Assembly (NCBI RefSeq): GCF_009296025.1
Contig: NZ_CP045178.1
Location: forward strand, 1,736,001-1,800,000
Source: Streptomyces tsukubensis
GTDB taxonomy: Bacteria > Actinomycetota > Actinomycetes > Streptomycetales > Streptomycetaceae
Length of the DNA: 64,000 nucleotides
Direction: 5' to 3'
Shown here piece by piece: positions 43,596 through 53,053 of this stretch. The translations under genes were made by a program, and so were the position numbers. The notes below the pieces were generated by a model. That model searched no databases. It was not told where the DNA came from and saw only the letters and a list, made by a program, of their open reading frames with translations. Every line of letters begins with the position of its first letter. Position 1 is the first letter of the stretch.

Positions 43596-44714
43596 ATGAC
43601 AGACGCACTGAAGCGCCTCTCCGATGAAGGCGTCGCGATCTGGCTGGACGACCTGTCGCGCAAGCGGATCACGTCCGGCAACCTCGCCGAGCTGATCGAC
43701 CAGCAGCACGTCGTGGGCGTCACGACCAACCCCTCCATCTTCCAGAAGGCCATTTCGGCCGGCGACGGATACGAGGAGCAGGTGGCCGATCTGGCCGCCC
43801 GCGGGGTGACGGTCGAAGAGGCCATCCGGATGATCACGACAGCCGACGTCCGTGACGCGGCCGACATCCTGCGGCCGGTCTTCGACGAGACGGGCGGCCA
43901 GGACGGCCGGGTCTCGATCGAGGTGGACCCGCGCCTGGCGCACCACACCAGGGCGACCACCGCCGAGGCCAAGCAGCTCGCCTGGCTGGTCGACCGCCCC
44001 AACACGCTGATCAAGATCCCGGCCACCAAGGCGGGTCTGCCGGCCATCACCGAGACCATCGGTCGAGGCATCAGCGTCAACGTGACCCTGATCTTCTCCC
44101 TGGAGCGCTACCGCGCGGTCATGGACGCCTACCTGGCGGGCCTGGAGAAGGCGAAGGCCGCGGGTCTCGACCTCTCCAAGATCCACTCGGTGGCGTCCTT
44201 CTTCGTGTCCCGTGTGGACACCGAGATCGACAAGCAGCTCGACGCCATCGGCACCGACGAGGCCAAGTCCCTCAAGGGCAAGGCCGCCGTCGCCAACGCG
44301 CGGCTGGCCTACGAGGCCTACGAGGATGTCTTCTCCTCGGACCGCTGGGCCCCGCTCGACAAGGCGCAGGCCAACAAGCAGCGTCCGCTGTGGGCCTCGA
44401 CCGGCGTGAAGGACCCCGACTACAGGGACACCATGTACGTCGACGACCTGGTCGCGCCCGGCACCGTGAACACGATGCCCGAGGCGACGCTGGAGGCCGC
44501 GGGCGACCACGGCAAGGTCACCGGCAACACCATCGCCGGCAAGTACGACCAGGCCCGCGCCGACCTCGAAGCCCTCGCGAAGATCGGGATCTCGTACGAC
44601 GACGTCGTGCAGCTCCTTGAGGACGAGGGCGTCGACAAGTTCGAGGCCGCCTGGAACGACCTGCTCAAGTCGACCGAGGCGGAGCTCAAGCGCCTCGCCC
44701 CTTCGGAGGGCTGA
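43596..44714 (+). CDS. tal: Transaldolase
   Basis: A 372-residue class I aldolase transferring dihydroxyacetone units between sedoheptulose-7-P and glyceraldehyde-3-P. The Schiff-base Lys is in [10 protein letters not shown] near residue 140, with [12 protein letters not shown] and [11 protein letters not shown] flanking it. It is the long actinobacterial form. ATG 43596 follows TAGGAG. It is five bases from zwf. Confidence 0.96.
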   Translation: MTDALKRLSDEGVAIWLDDLSRKRITSGNLAELIDQQHVVGVTTNPSIFQKAISAGDGYEEQVADLAARGVTVEEAIRMITTADVRDAADILRPVFDETGGQDGRVSIEVDPRLAHHTRATTAEAKQLAWLVDRPNTLIKIPATKAGLPAITETIGRGISVNVTLIFSLERYRAVMDAYLAGLEKAKAAGLDLSKIHSVASFFVSRVDTEIDKQLDAIGTDEAKSLKGKAAVANARLAYEAYEDVFSSDRWAPLDKAQANKQRPLWASTGVKDPDYRDTMYVDDLVAPGTVNTMPEATLEAAGDHGKVTGNTIAGKYDQARADLEALAKIGISYDDVVQLLEDEGVDKFEAAWNDLLKSTEAELKRLAPSEG

Positions 44715-44719
44715 TCCCT

Positions 44720-46252
44720 TTGACCGCACAGCACGGAGCCAATCCGCTTCGTGACGCCGCGGACCGACGGCTCCCGCGCATCGCGGGGCCGTCGGGCCTG
44801 GTCATTTTTGGTGTCACGGGCGATTTGTCCAGGAAAAAGCTCATGCCCGCTGTCTACGACCTGGCCAATCGCGGCCTGCTTCCGCCGGGCTTCTCGCTCA
44901 TCGGTTTCGCGCGCCGCGACTGGGAGGACGAGGACTTCGCGCAGGTCGTCCACGACGCCGTCAAGGAGCACGCGCGTACGACGTTCCGCGAGGAGGTCTG
45001 GCAGCAGCTCATCCAGGGGATGCGCTTCGTCCAGGGCGACTTCGACGACGACGCCGCCTTCGAGACGCTGAAGTCGACGATCCAGGAGCTCGACAAGGCG
45101 CAGGGCACGGGCGGGAACTTCGCGTTCTACCTCTCGGTGCCCCCGAAGTTCTTCCCCCAGGTGGTCCAGCAGCTCAAGAAGCACGAGCTGGCCGACGCAC
45201 CCGAGGGTTCGTGGCGCCGCGCCGTCATCGAGAAGCCCTTCGGCCACGATCTGACCTCCGCCAAGGAGCTCAACGCGATCGTGCACGAGGTGTTCGCCCC
45301 TGACCAGGTCTTCCGGATCGACCACTACCTGGGCAAGGAGACCGTCCAGAACATCATGGCGCTGCGGTTCGCCAACCAGATGTTCGAGCCGATCTGGAAC
45401 AGGTCGTACGTCGACCACGTCCAGATCACCATGGCCGAGGACATCGGCATCGGCGGCCGGGCAGGTTACTACGACGGCATCGGCGCGGCCCGTGACGTCA
45501 TCCAGAACCACCTGCTCCAGCTCATGGCACTGACCGCGATGGAGGAGCCCGCGGGCTTCGACGCCAACGCGCTCGTGGCGGAGAAGGCCAAGGTCCTCGG
45601 CGCCATCAGGCTCCCGAAGGACCTGGGGCTCGGCACGGTTCGCGGGCAGTACGCGGCCGGGTGGCAGGGCGGCGAGAAGGCCGTCGGCTACCTGGAGGAA
45701 GACGGGATCGACCCCAGGTCGAAGACCGACACCTACGCCGCGGTCAAGCTGGAGGTGGACAACCGCCGCTGGGCGGGCATCCCCTTCTACCTGCGTACGG
45801 GCAAGCGCCTCGGCCGCCGTGTCACCGAGATCGCCGTCGTCTTCCAGCGCGCTCCGCACTCCCCCTTCGACCAGACCGCCACCGAGGAGCTGGGGCAGAA
45901 CGCCCTGGTCATCCGGGTGCAGCCGGACGAGGGCATCACCGTGCGGTTCGGCTCGAAGGTGCCAGGAACCTCCATGGAGGTCAGGGACGTCTCGATGGAC
46001 TTCGCCTACGGCGAGTCCTTCACCGAGTCGAGCCCCGAGGCGTACGAGCGGCTGATCCTCGACGTCCTGCTGGGCGACGCCAACCTCTTCCCGCGCACGG
46101 AGGAGGTCGAGCTGTCCTGGAAGATCCTCGACCCGATCGAGGAGTACTGGGACAACCACGGCAAGCCCGCCCAGTACCCGTCGGGCTCCTGGGGCCCTGA
46201 CGAGGCGGACGAAATGCTCGCACGAGACGGACGGAGCTGGCGTCGGCCATGA
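44720..46252 (+). CDS. zwf: Glucose-6-phosphate 1-dehydrogenase
   Basis: A 510-residue NADP enzyme that commits glucose-6-P to the oxidative pentose phosphate pathway. Cofactor site GVTGDLSRKKLMPAVYDLA, substrate/catalytic RIDHYLGKE and later RVQPDEGI are intact. The start is a TTG (44720) preceded by GGAGGG, which is in the end of tal; the next downstream methionine is far inside the nucleotide-binding fold. Its stop overlaps the opcA ATG by 4 bases, and OpcA is its assembly factor. Confidence 0.95.
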   Translation: MTAQHGANPLRDAADRRLPRIAGPSGLVIFGVTGDLSRKKLMPAVYDLANRGLLPPGFSLIGFARRDWEDEDFAQVVHDAVKEHARTTFREEVWQQLIQGMRFVQGDFDDDAAFETLKSTIQELDKAQGTGGNFAFYLSVPPKFFPQVVQQLKKHELADAPEGSWRRAVIEKPFGHDLTSAKELNAIVHEVFAPDQVFRIDHYLGKETVQNIMALRFANQMFEPIWNRSYVDHVQITMAEDIGIGGRAGYYDGIGAARDVIQNHLLQLMALTAMEEPAGFDANALVAEKAKVLGAIRLPKDLGLGTVRGQYAAGWQGGEKAVGYLEEDGIDPRSKTDTYAAVKLEVDNRRWAGIPFYLRTGKRLGRRVTEIAVVFQRAPHSPFDQTATEELGQNALVIRVQPDEGITVRFGSKVPGTSMEVRDVSMDFAYGESFTESSPEAYERLILDVLLGDANLFPRTEEVELSWKILDPIEEYWDNHGKPAQYPSGSWGPDEADEMLARDGRSWRRP

Positions 46253-47322
46253 AGATCGACCTTACGGACACCACGTCCAGCAAGATCAACAAGGCGCTGG
46301 TGCAGGCTCGCCGGGCGATCGGTACGCCGGCCGTCGGCATGGTCCTCACTCTCGTCATCGTCACCGACGAGGAGAACGCCTACGACGCGCTGCGCGCGGC
46401 CAACGACGCGTCGAGGGAACATCCCTCGCGCACCGTGGTCGTCATCAAGCGCGTCTCACGCACCCCGCGCGACCGGGCCAGCGCGCGCCTCGACGCCGAG
46501 GTACAGGTCGGCGCGGACGCGGGCACGGGCGAGACGATCGTCCTGCGGCTCTACGGCGAGGTGACCAATCACGCTCAGTCGGTGGTGCTGCCGCTGCTGC
46601 TGCCCGACGCCCCCGTGGTGGTCTGGTGGCCGGTCAACGCGCCGCTCGACCCGGCAAAGGACCCGCTCGGGGCGCTCGCCCAGCGCAGGGTCACCGACAC
46701 CTACGCCTCCGAGCAGCCCATCCGTGAGCTGGACGCGCGCGCCGAGGCGTACACCCCGGGCGACACGGACCTCGCCTGGACCAGGATCACCCCGTGGCGT
46801 TCGATGCTCGCTGCCGCCCTGGACCAGGTCGTCACCGATGTCACCGCGGTGGATGTCGAGGGTGAGGAGTTCAACCCGAGCGTCGAGCTGCTCGCCATGT
46901 GGCTCGCGCACCGGCTGAACGTACCCGTCAAGCGCTCGGTCTCCTCCGGCCCCGGTCTCACCGGTGTCCGGATGGAGACCACCAAGGGCCGCATCGTCCT
47001 GGACCGCGCCAACGGTTCGCTCGCGACCCTCTCCATCGAGGGCCAGCCGGACCGCGCGGTGGCGCTCAACCGGCGGGAGACCGCCGAGCTGATCGCCGAG
47101 GAGCTGCGCAGGCTCGACCCGGACGACACCTACGCCGCCGCGCTGAAGTTCGGCGTGGAACGTCTCGGTGAGCCGGAGGATCTGCGGACGATTCCCAAGG
47201 ACTCCCCGGAGGCCAGGAACCCCGAGGGCTCCGAGGACTCAGGGAGTGACGGGGAGCAGGAGCCGGCTCCGCGGAAGACCGCGGCGAAGAAGTCCGCGGC
47301 CAAGAAGGCGGCCACGAAGTGA
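46249..47322 (+). CDS. opcA: G6PDH assembly/activation protein OpcA
   Basis: A 357-residue partner that oligomerises and activates G6PDH in cyanobacteria and actinobacteria. Core segments such as VVVIKRVSRTPRDRASARLDAEV, VVWWPVNAPLDP and LAWTRITPWRSMLAAALDQ match OpcA. The last 25 residues are unusual: an acidic stretch, then a Lys/Ala tail (KKSAAKKAATK) like the tails of histone H1-like proteins. It overlaps zwf upstream and pgl downstream by 4 bases each. Confidence 0.94.
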   Translation: MKIDLTDTTSSKINKALVQARRAIGTPAVGMVLTLVIVTDEENAYDALRAANDASREHPSRTVVVIKRVSRTPRDRASARLDAEVQVGADAGTGETIVLRLYGEVTNHAQSVVLPLLLPDAPVVVWWPVNAPLDPAKDPLGALAQRRVTDTYASEQPIRELDARAEAYTPGDTDLAWTRITPWRSMLAAALDQVVTDVTAVDVEGEEFNPSVELLAMWLAHRLNVPVKRSVSSGPGLTGVRMETTKGRIVLDRANGSLATLSIEGQPDRAVALNRRETAELIAEELRRLDPDDTYAAALKFGVERLGEPEDLRTIPKDSPEARNPEGSEDSGSDGEQEPAPRKTAAKKSAAKKAATK

Positions 47323-48098
47323 GCACCGTCCCCCAGCTCGTCGTCCACCGTGACAAGGAACTGATGGCTCAGGCCGCCGCGGCCAGGCTCATCACCAGGA
47401 TCGTCGACGCCCAGGCGTCCCGGGGCAGCGCGTCGGTGGTACTCACCGGCGGACGCAACGGCAACGGTCTGCTGTCCGCGCTCGCGGCGCAGCCGGCCCG
47501 CGACGCGATCGACTGGGCACGGATCGACCTGTGGTGGGGGGACGAGCGCTTCCTGCCGAGCGGGGACCCCGAGCGCAACGACACCCAGGCCAGGGAGGCG
47601 CTGCTGGACGCGGTGCCGCTCGATCCCGGCCGGGTGCACTCCATGCCCGCCTCCGACGGCCCTTACGAGCCCGAGGCGGCGGCGGAGGCCTACGCGGCGG
47701 AGCTCGCCGCGGCTTCGGGTCCCGAGGACCACGGCCTGGTGCCGTCGTTCGACGTCCTGATGCTGGGGGTCGGGCCCGACACCCATGTGGCGTCGCTCTT
47801 CCCCGAGTTGCCCGGGGTCAAGGAGACCGAACGCACGGTCGTCGCCGTGCGTGGTGCGCCGAAGCCGCCGCCGACCAGGCTCTCCCTCACGCTGCCCGCC
47901 ATCAGGGCTGCGCGCGAGGTGTGGCTGCTCGCGGCGGGCGAGGACAAGGCCGAGGCCGCCGAGATCGCCCTGTCGGGCGCCGGTGAGGTACAGGCCCCCG
48001 CGGCCGGCGCCTACGGGACCAGCCGCACACTGTGGCTGCTCGACTCGGCCGCGGCGTCCAAGCTGCCGCCCGCGCTCTACCCGCCCGCGGTGGCCTGA
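47319..48098 (+). CDS. pgl: 6-phosphogluconolactonase
   Basis: A 259-residue SOL/DevB-type lactonase, a NagB-like fold that hydrolyses the product of G6PDH. VLTGGRNGNGLLSAL, WWGDERFLPSGDPERN and MLGVGPDTHVASLFP are diagnostic, the last with the catalytic His. Its GTG overlaps the opcA stop. It ends the pentose-phosphate operon, before a strong shared hairpin. Confidence 0.94.
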   Translation: MSTVPQLVVHRDKELMAQAAAARLITRIVDAQASRGSASVVLTGGRNGNGLLSALAAQPARDAIDWARIDLWWGDERFLPSGDPERNDTQAREALLDAVPLDPGRVHSMPASDGPYEPEAAAEAYAAELAAASGPEDHGLVPSFDVLMLGVGPDTHVASLFPELPGVKETERTVVAVRGAPKPPPTRLSLTLPAIRAAREVWLLAAGEDKAEAAEIALSGAGEVQAPAAGAYGTSRTLWLLDSAAASKLPPALYPPAVA

Positions 48099-48116
48099 CG
48101 GCCCGTCGCGCCACAC

Positions 48117-48159
48117 ACTTCAGGGCCCCGCACCGATTCCTGGTGCGGGGCCCTGAAGT
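48117..48159. terminator. 18-bp perfect hairpin shared by convergent genes
   Basis: ACTTCAGGGCCCCGCACC (48117-48134) pairs perfectly with 48142-48159 across a 7-base loop. It lies just after pgl on the plus strand and at the same time spans the last codons and stop of the minus-strand gene at 48120-48632. Confidence 0.88.
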
Positions 48160-48632
48160 ATGACGCGGCGGTAGGTGGAACCGTCCTCTTCCCTTACGAG
48201 GAGGCCGTCGGCGACGCAGTACCTGCGCAGCGCCGCGGTGTCGTCGTGGAAGGCCCCGAACGCGTCGTTGACCTCCCGCTCCGAGTACGGCCGTTCCTGT
48301 GCGAAGAGGCTCCGCGTGAGGTGGGCCAGCAGCTCCCGGCGGACCGAGGGGCGCACGGGTATGACCGCCAGTCGCCCCTGGGTGAAGAACCCGGTGAGGT
48401 GACGGGGCAGGGCGCCGGGCGCGCTCCCGGACGGCGGCTCGCCCCCGAAGGCCAAGGAGTCCGCCACCAGGGTGCCGTCGGTCCGCCGCCGTACCAGCCC
48501 CGCTCTGATCAGCCTGCCCAGGTGTCCTCGGTCGGCGGGACGCCCCGCCCGCTCGTCGTACTCGCCGAGCACGACGAGCGCGTAGAGCCGCAGGCGTTCC
48601 TGGTCCGCGAGTACGGTGAGCGGCTGTTCCAC
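48120..48632 (-). CDS. DUF2087-domain winged-helix protein
   Basis: A 170-residue protein. The N-terminus (LTVLADQERLRLYALVVLGEY, then HLGRLIRAGLVRR) resembles an ArsR-like DNA-binding domain. The C-terminus is DUF2087: RRELLAHLTRSLFAQERPYSEREVNDAFGAFHDDTAALRRYCVADGLLVRE. It is likely a transcription factor. GTG 48632 has GGGAGG 8 bases upstream. The last 13 residues (LQGPAPGIGAGP end) are encoded by the bidirectional terminator, so the protein tail may be a by-product of the hairpin. Confidence 0.85.
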   Translation of the reverse strand: MEQPLTVLADQERLRLYALVVLGEYDERAGRPADRGHLGRLIRAGLVRRRTDGTLVADSLAFGGEPPSGSAPGALPRHLTGFFTQGRLAVIPVRPSVRRELLAHLTRSLFAQERPYSEREVNDAFGAFHDDTAALRRYCVADGLLVREEDGSTYRRVILQGPAPGIGAGP

Positions 48633-48778
48633 GGGCGTCCTCCCGGCGGGTGGCAGAGCATGATCAGTGTCACCCGCCGAGGACCGCGCCCGCACCCCGA
48701 TAAACACACATCCGGGGATACGCGCACCGGGGTGGTCACGGCGAATCGCCCGAGGCTACGGGGCCCGCCACGGAGGGA

Positions 48779-50431
48779 TCAACGGCCGCGCAGCTCGCGG
48801 TACTTGGCGACGAGAGCCTTGGTCGACCCGTCGAGCCCCGGCACCTGCTCCCCCTCGGAGAGCGCGGGCTCGACACGCTTGGCCAGCACCTTGCCGAGTT
48901 CGACACCCCACTGGTCGAAGGAGTCGATGTTCCAGACCGCGCCCTGCACGAACACCTTGTGCTCGTAGACGGCGATGAGCTGGCCGAGGACGGAGGGGGT
49001 CAGCTCACCAGCGAGGATCGTGGTCGTCGGGTGGTTGCCCCGGAAGGTCTTGTGCGGCACCAGTTCCTCGGACACGCCCTCCGCCCGGACCTCGTCGGGG
49101 CTCTTGCCGAAGGCGAGTGCCTGTGTCTGGGCGAAGAAGTTGGCCATCAGCAGGTCGTGCTGGGGCACCAGTCCCGGCAGCAGATCCGCCGACGGGTTGG
49201 CGAAGCCGATGAAGTCAGCGGGGATGAGCTTGGTGCCCTGGTGGATCAACTGGTAGTACGCGTGCTGTCCGTTGGTACCCGGTGTTCCCCAGACCACGGG
49301 CCCCGTCTGCCAGTCGACCGGCTTGCCCGCACGGTCCACGGACTTGCCGTTGGACTCCATGTCGAGCTGCTGGAGGTAGGCGGTGAACTTGGAGAGGTAG
49401 TGCGAGTACGGCAGCACCGCGTGCGACTGCGCGTCATGGAAGTTGTCGTACCAGATGCCCAGCAGGCCGAGCAGCACGGGGACGTTGGACTCGGCGGGCG
49501 CGGTGCGGAAGTGCTCGTCGACCAGGTGGAAGCCGTCGAGCATCTCGCGGAAGCGGTCCGGTCCGATGGCGATCATCAGCGAGAGGCCGATGGCCGAGTC
49601 GAAGGAGTAACGACCGCCGACCCAGTCCCAGAACTCGAACATGTTCGCGGTGTCGATACCGAAGTCGGAGACCTTCTCGGCGTTGGTCGACAGGGCCACG
49701 AAGTGCTTGGCCACCGCGCTCTGATCGGCCTTCAACTCGGTGAGCAGCCAGTCGCGCGCCGAGGTGGCGTTGGTGATCGTCTCGATGGTGGTGAACGTCT
49801 TGGAGGCGATGATGAACAGCGTCTCCGCCGCGTCCAGGTCCCGCACGGCCTCGTGCAGGTCGGCACCGTCCACGTTCGACACGAAGCGGACGGTGAGGCC
49901 GCGGTCGGTGAAGGAGCGCAGCGCCTCGTAGGCCATCGCGGGCCCCAGGTCGGAGCCGCCGATACCGATGTTGACGACGTTCTTGATGCGCTTGCCCGTG
50001 TGGCCCGTCCACTCCCCCGAGCGGACCCGGTCGGAGAAGGAACTCATCTTGTCGAGGACCGCGTGCACCTCGGGGACGACGTTCTCCCCGTCGACCTCGA
50101 TCACGGCGTCCCTGGGGGCGCGCAACGCGGTGTGCAGCACCGCGCGGTCCTCGGTGGTGTTGATTTTCTCGCCGCGGAACATGGCGTCCCGCAGCTCCAC
50201 GACCCCGGTCGCCGACGCCAGGGCGCGCAGCAGCCTCAGCGTCTCGTCGGTGACGAGCTGCTTCGAGTAGTCGATGTGCAGATCCCCGACCTGGAGGGTG
50301 TAACCCGTGGCACGTGCCGGGTCGGCGTCGAAGAGCTCGCGAAGCTGCACATCGCCGAGCTGCTCACGGTGCGTACCGAGCGCCTTCCACTCGGGCGTCT
50401 GATTGAGCCTGGTACGGCTTTCTGCGTTCAT
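48779..50431 (-). CDS. pgi: Glucose-6-phosphate isomerase
   Basis: A 550-residue enzyme interconverting glucose-6-P and fructose-6-P. Landmarks: [33 protein letters not shown], and [18 protein letters not shown]; the C-terminal [19 protein letters not shown] contains the active-site Lys. It is the long eukaryote-like form. ATG 50431 matches the family N-terminus; an open frame extends 26 codons upstream without support. It follows the MFS gene in the same orientation, 84 bp apart. Confidence 0.96.
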   Translation of the reverse strand: MNAESRTRLNQTPEWKALGTHREQLGDVQLRELFDADPARATGYTLQVGDLHIDYSKQLVTDETLRLLRALASATGVVELRDAMFRGEKINTTEDRAVLHTALRAPRDAVIEVDGENVVPEVHAVLDKMSSFSDRVRSGEWTGHTGKRIKNVVNIGIGGSDLGPAMAYEALRSFTDRGLTVRFVSNVDGADLHEAVRDLDAAETLFIIASKTFTTIETITNATSARDWLLTELKADQSAVAKHFVALSTNAEKVSDFGIDTANMFEFWDWVGGRYSFDSAIGLSLMIAIGPDRFREMLDGFHLVDEHFRTAPAESNVPVLLGLLGIWYDNFHDAQSHAVLPYSHYLSKFTAYLQQLDMESNGKSVDRAGKPVDWQTGPVVWGTPGTNGQHAYYQLIHQGTKLIPADFIGFANPSADLLPGLVPQHDLLMANFFAQTQALAFGKSPDEVRAEGVSEELVPHKTFRGNHPTTTILAGELTPSVLGQLIAVYEHKVFVQGAVWNIDSFDQWGVELGKVLAKRVEPALSEGEQVPGLDGSTKALVAKYRELRGR

Positions 50432-50515
50432 CTCGGACTTCTGCCTTCTTTCGTACCTGCGTACCTTTGCCCCGCAACTCTTCCAACCTAATTGATCAGA
50501 GTCCGTCATGACGGG

Positions 50516-51808
50516 TCAGTCCGGGTCATGCCGGGTCCCGGTCCCCGCCTGTTCCGCGGCGCCCCGCCGCAGCACGGGCAGCAGCACGACGGCCGCGGGG
50601 ACGAAGAGGGCCGCGGCGAGGAGCGCGGGAGCGTTCAGGCCGAAGGCGGCAACGAGGCCACCCAGCATCGCGCCGACCGGGGTGGCACCGATGGAGAGCG
50701 TCCTGAAGGCGGCACTGACCCTGCCGAGCAGACGCACGTCGGTACGCTGCTGCATCAGGGTCCGCTGGTTCACGTTCCAGACCATGCCCATGGCGCCGAA
50801 CACGGCGAGCCCCGCCGCGCAGGTGGTCAGGTCGCGCACCGAGCCGATCACCGCGAGGGCGGCGATCTGCACGATGGTCGCGACGACGACACCCCCGAGC
50901 CGTCCCGTCCGCGCGGAGAGCGGCCGGGCGAGGGCGCCCCCCGCGATGCTCCCCAGCGAATACGCGGCGAGCGCCACCGCGTATCCGGTGCTGCCGGCAC
51001 GCAACCACTGGGTCACATGCAGGACGAGGGTGGCCAGCAGCGCGCCGACGCCCATGTTGCACACCGTGCAGGCCAGGCAGAGCGCGCGGAGCGGGCGGTC
51101 CCGCCAGAGCACCCGCACCCCCTCCGCGACCTCGGAGCGCAGGGTGCTGCCCGCCGGGCGCGGCTCCCGGACGGCCGGAGCCACCGGCAGTGACATCACG
51201 AGTGCGGCGGCCAGCAGATACGTGACCGCGTCGAGGCCGAAGGGAGCCGCGGCTCCGACGGCCAGCAGCAGCGGCACGACGGGGGCGGCGATCAGTCCGC
51301 CGGCCATCTGCTGGCCGGTCATCAGCCACGCGTTGGCGCGGCCGAGGGCCGCGGGCTCCACCAACGCGGGCAGCAGGGCCGTGGCGGCGTTGTCGAAGAG
51401 TGTCTGCAGGGTGGTGAGGGCGAAGGCCAGTGCGATCAGCAGCCCGATGGAGGCGTGGCCCAGGCCCACGGCGCCCGCGAACCCCGCGACGAGGAGCCCA
51501 CGGACCACGTCCACGCCCCACATGGCCCTGCGCTGATCGACCCGGTCGGCGACGGCTCCGCCGAGCAGCCCGAAGAGGATCCACGGGAGAAAGCCGCAGG
51601 CGGTCACGGCGGCGACGAGCGGGGGCCGGTCGGTCAGCCCAACGGCGAGCAGGGGCAGCGCGGCGCCGCGCAGGGAGTCACCGAACCGCGACACGACGGC
51701 GGCCGTCCACAGCCGCCCGAACCCACCGCGCCATGAGAGCGCGGGCTCCGCTCCGGCGCTTGCCTCCACCCCGCGCGCGCTGCCGACCGGCACGTCCGCC
51801 CCCGTCAT
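50516..51808 (-). CDS. MFS exporter (EntS/MFS_3-like)
   Basis: A 430-residue major facilitator with 12 predicted helices. The N-terminus has RFGDSLRGAALPLLAVGLT, and the loop 2-3 motif reads GGAVADRVDQRRAM. LFDNAATALLPALV and NVNQRTLMQQRTDVRLLGRVSAAFR are typical of the enterobactin exporter-like MFS_3 family. The substrate is unknown. ATG 51808 follows GAGGGGG; the upstream open frame is non-coding in style. Hairpin 51969-51995 isolates it from the RbpA-family gene. Confidence 0.88.
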   Translation of the reverse strand: MTGADVPVGSARGVEASAGAEPALSWRGGFGRLWTAAVVSRFGDSLRGAALPLLAVGLTDRPPLVAAVTACGFLPWILFGLLGGAVADRVDQRRAMWGVDVVRGLLVAGFAGAVGLGHASIGLLIALAFALTTLQTLFDNAATALLPALVEPAALGRANAWLMTGQQMAGGLIAAPVVPLLLAVGAAAPFGLDAVTYLLAAALVMSLPVAPAVREPRPAGSTLRSEVAEGVRVLWRDRPLRALCLACTVCNMGVGALLATLVLHVTQWLRAGSTGYAVALAAYSLGSIAGGALARPLSARTGRLGGVVVATIVQIAALAVIGSVRDLTTCAAGLAVFGAMGMVWNVNQRTLMQQRTDVRLLGRVSAAFRTLSIGATPVGAMLGGLVAAFGLNAPALLAAALFVPAAVVLLPVLRRGAAEQAGTGTRHDPD

Positions 51809-51968
51809 GACCGGCCCCCTCTCGTCCCAACTGCCGCCGTCTGCGCGCCCACTGCTCAGAACAGTAGGGGGCGGCACTGACAATCGAGTCGCGGACGAGG
51901 GCGAACGCGAGGGGCGGGCGACGGGACGCGCCGCCGCCCCGGCACCCATCGGAGGGGAAGACAACTAC

Positions 51969-51995
51969 GGCCGGACATCGCGGTGATGCCCGGCC
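51969..51995 (-). terminator. Hairpin after the RbpA-family gene
   Basis: GGCCGGACATC (51969-51979) pairs with GATGCCCGGCC (51985-51995), ten of eleven positions, with a 5-base loop. It starts 12 bases past the stop codon. Confidence 0.75.
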
Positions 51996-52007
51996 GGCCG
52001 CCGTCCC

Positions 52008-52343
52008 TCAGATCTCGCCGCGCAGTTTGGCGAGGGCCTCGGCGAGGATCGCCTCACCGTCCGCGTCGCTGCGGCGCTCCCGTACGTAGGCGAGGTGCGT
52101 CTTGTACGGCTCGGTACGGGGCGGAGCGGGTGGGTTGTCCTCGTCCTGGCCTGCTGGGAAGCCACAGCGGGGGCAGTCCCAAGTCTCGGGCACCTGCGCG
52201 TCGCTGGCGAAGCTGGGCTGCGTCTCGTGCCCGTTCGAGCACCAGAAGGAGATGCGCAGACGCGGCGCGGATTCGCCCCGTTCGGCCTCACCCATGGGCC
52301 CCGCCCCGACCCGGCTTCCTCGGATCGCGTTGCCACTTGCCAC
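52008..52343 (-). CDS. RbpA-family RNA polymerase-binding protein (paralogue)
   Basis: A 111-residue protein of the RbpA family. The central beta-barrel has zinc-type residues Cys35, His39, Cys57 and Cys60 (ISFWCSNGHE, WDCPRCGFP). The C-terminal basic linker and sigma-interaction helix are KTHLAYVRERRSDADGEAILAEALAKLRGEI in the final 31 residues. Its sequence is distinct from the main RbpA of S. coelicolor (which begins MSERALRG, from memory), so it is likely the second paralogue. It would bind RNA polymerase and a principal-type sigma factor. GTG 52343 has AGGGAG 9 bases upstream. Confidence 0.88.
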   Translation of the reverse strand: MASGNAIRGSRVGAGPMGEAERGESAPRLRISFWCSNGHETQPSFASDAQVPETWDCPRCGFPAGQDEDNPPAPPRTEPYKTHLAYVRERRSDADGEAILAEALAKLRGEI

Positions 52344-52696
52344 GGTCGTAACTCCCTGCGTGATGGTGCCGCGGAACCTCGAACCAGCAGTGCCGGTCGG
52401 CCCCGCCGCGAGCGCCTCAGTCTGTGTAAGGCCCAACGCGCGTCCAGTGAGGGGAGTTACACCCCCGCCCGGAACACGAGCCACCATGATAGGCCGGGTC
52501 TTCAGGGATGCACCGGACGAGTGACGGATACGGCTCACGTCCTCACCCGCGACAGGGAGTGGATCGGCGGGCGGTGCCTCGCGGTCGCACGTCCAGGGCG
52601 GGAAGGGGACGACGGCGGAGCCATCGCGACCGACGCCAACACCGGAGGCGGAGCCGCGGGGCCGCGGAAGCCCGCACCCTGTCGCGGGTGAGATCG
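52344..52696. other. Promoter region of the RbpA-family gene
   Basis: No gene. An inverted pair GTGTAA (52424) and TTACAC (52457) brackets 27 bases; each could be part of a minus-strand promoter or operator. The right end after secG shows only a 5-bp hairpin (CCCGC/GCGGG, about 52673-52690). Confidence 0.35.
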
Positions 52697-52933
52697 TCAG
52701 CTGTTCATCTTCATGACGAGGCCGAGAACGACGATGCACGCGAACCACAACACGCCGACCACGACGGTGATGCGGTCGAGGTTGCGCTCGGCGACGGAGG
52801 AGCCGCCGACGGAGGACTGCATGCCGCCACCGAACATGTCGGACAGTCCGCCGCCCTTGCCCTTGTGCATCAGCACCAGCAGCATCATCAGCAGGCTGAA
52901 GACGATCAGGGCGATCGAGAACCCCATAACCAC
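52697..52933 (-). CDS. secG: Preprotein translocase subunit SecG
   Basis: A 78-residue two-helix membrane subunit of the SecYEG channel. Helix 1 (SIALIVFSLLMMLLVLM) is followed by the signature HKGKGGGLSDMFGGGMQSSVGGSS and helix 2 (ITVVVGVLWFACIVVLGLVM). GTG 52933 has AGGGA 8 bases upstream; ATG two codons in is the alternative. It lies downstream of tpiA beyond a hairpin. Confidence 0.94.
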   Translation of the reverse strand: MVMGFSIALIVFSLLMMLLVLMHKGKGGGLSDMFGGGMQSSVGGSSVAERNLDRITVVVGVLWFACIVVLGLVMKMNS

Positions 52934-52980
52934 GGCTGGTCCCTACTTTCCGCAAATTCCCTGGGAACTGAGATGAACAA

Positions 52981-53021
52981 CGGGGGCCGGGGCTTCCACG
53001 AGAGAAGCCGCCCGGCCCCCG
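52981..53021 (-). terminator. Bulged hairpin between tpiA and secG
   Basis: CGGGGGCCGGGGCTTC (52981-52996) pairs with GAAGCC plus CCCGGCCCCCG (53004-53021) with one bulged base. It may attenuate read-through from the gap-pgk-tpiA operon into secG. Confidence 0.7.
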
Positions 53022-53053
53022 CAAGGGTACGACGGATCGCCGCTACCGCATAC

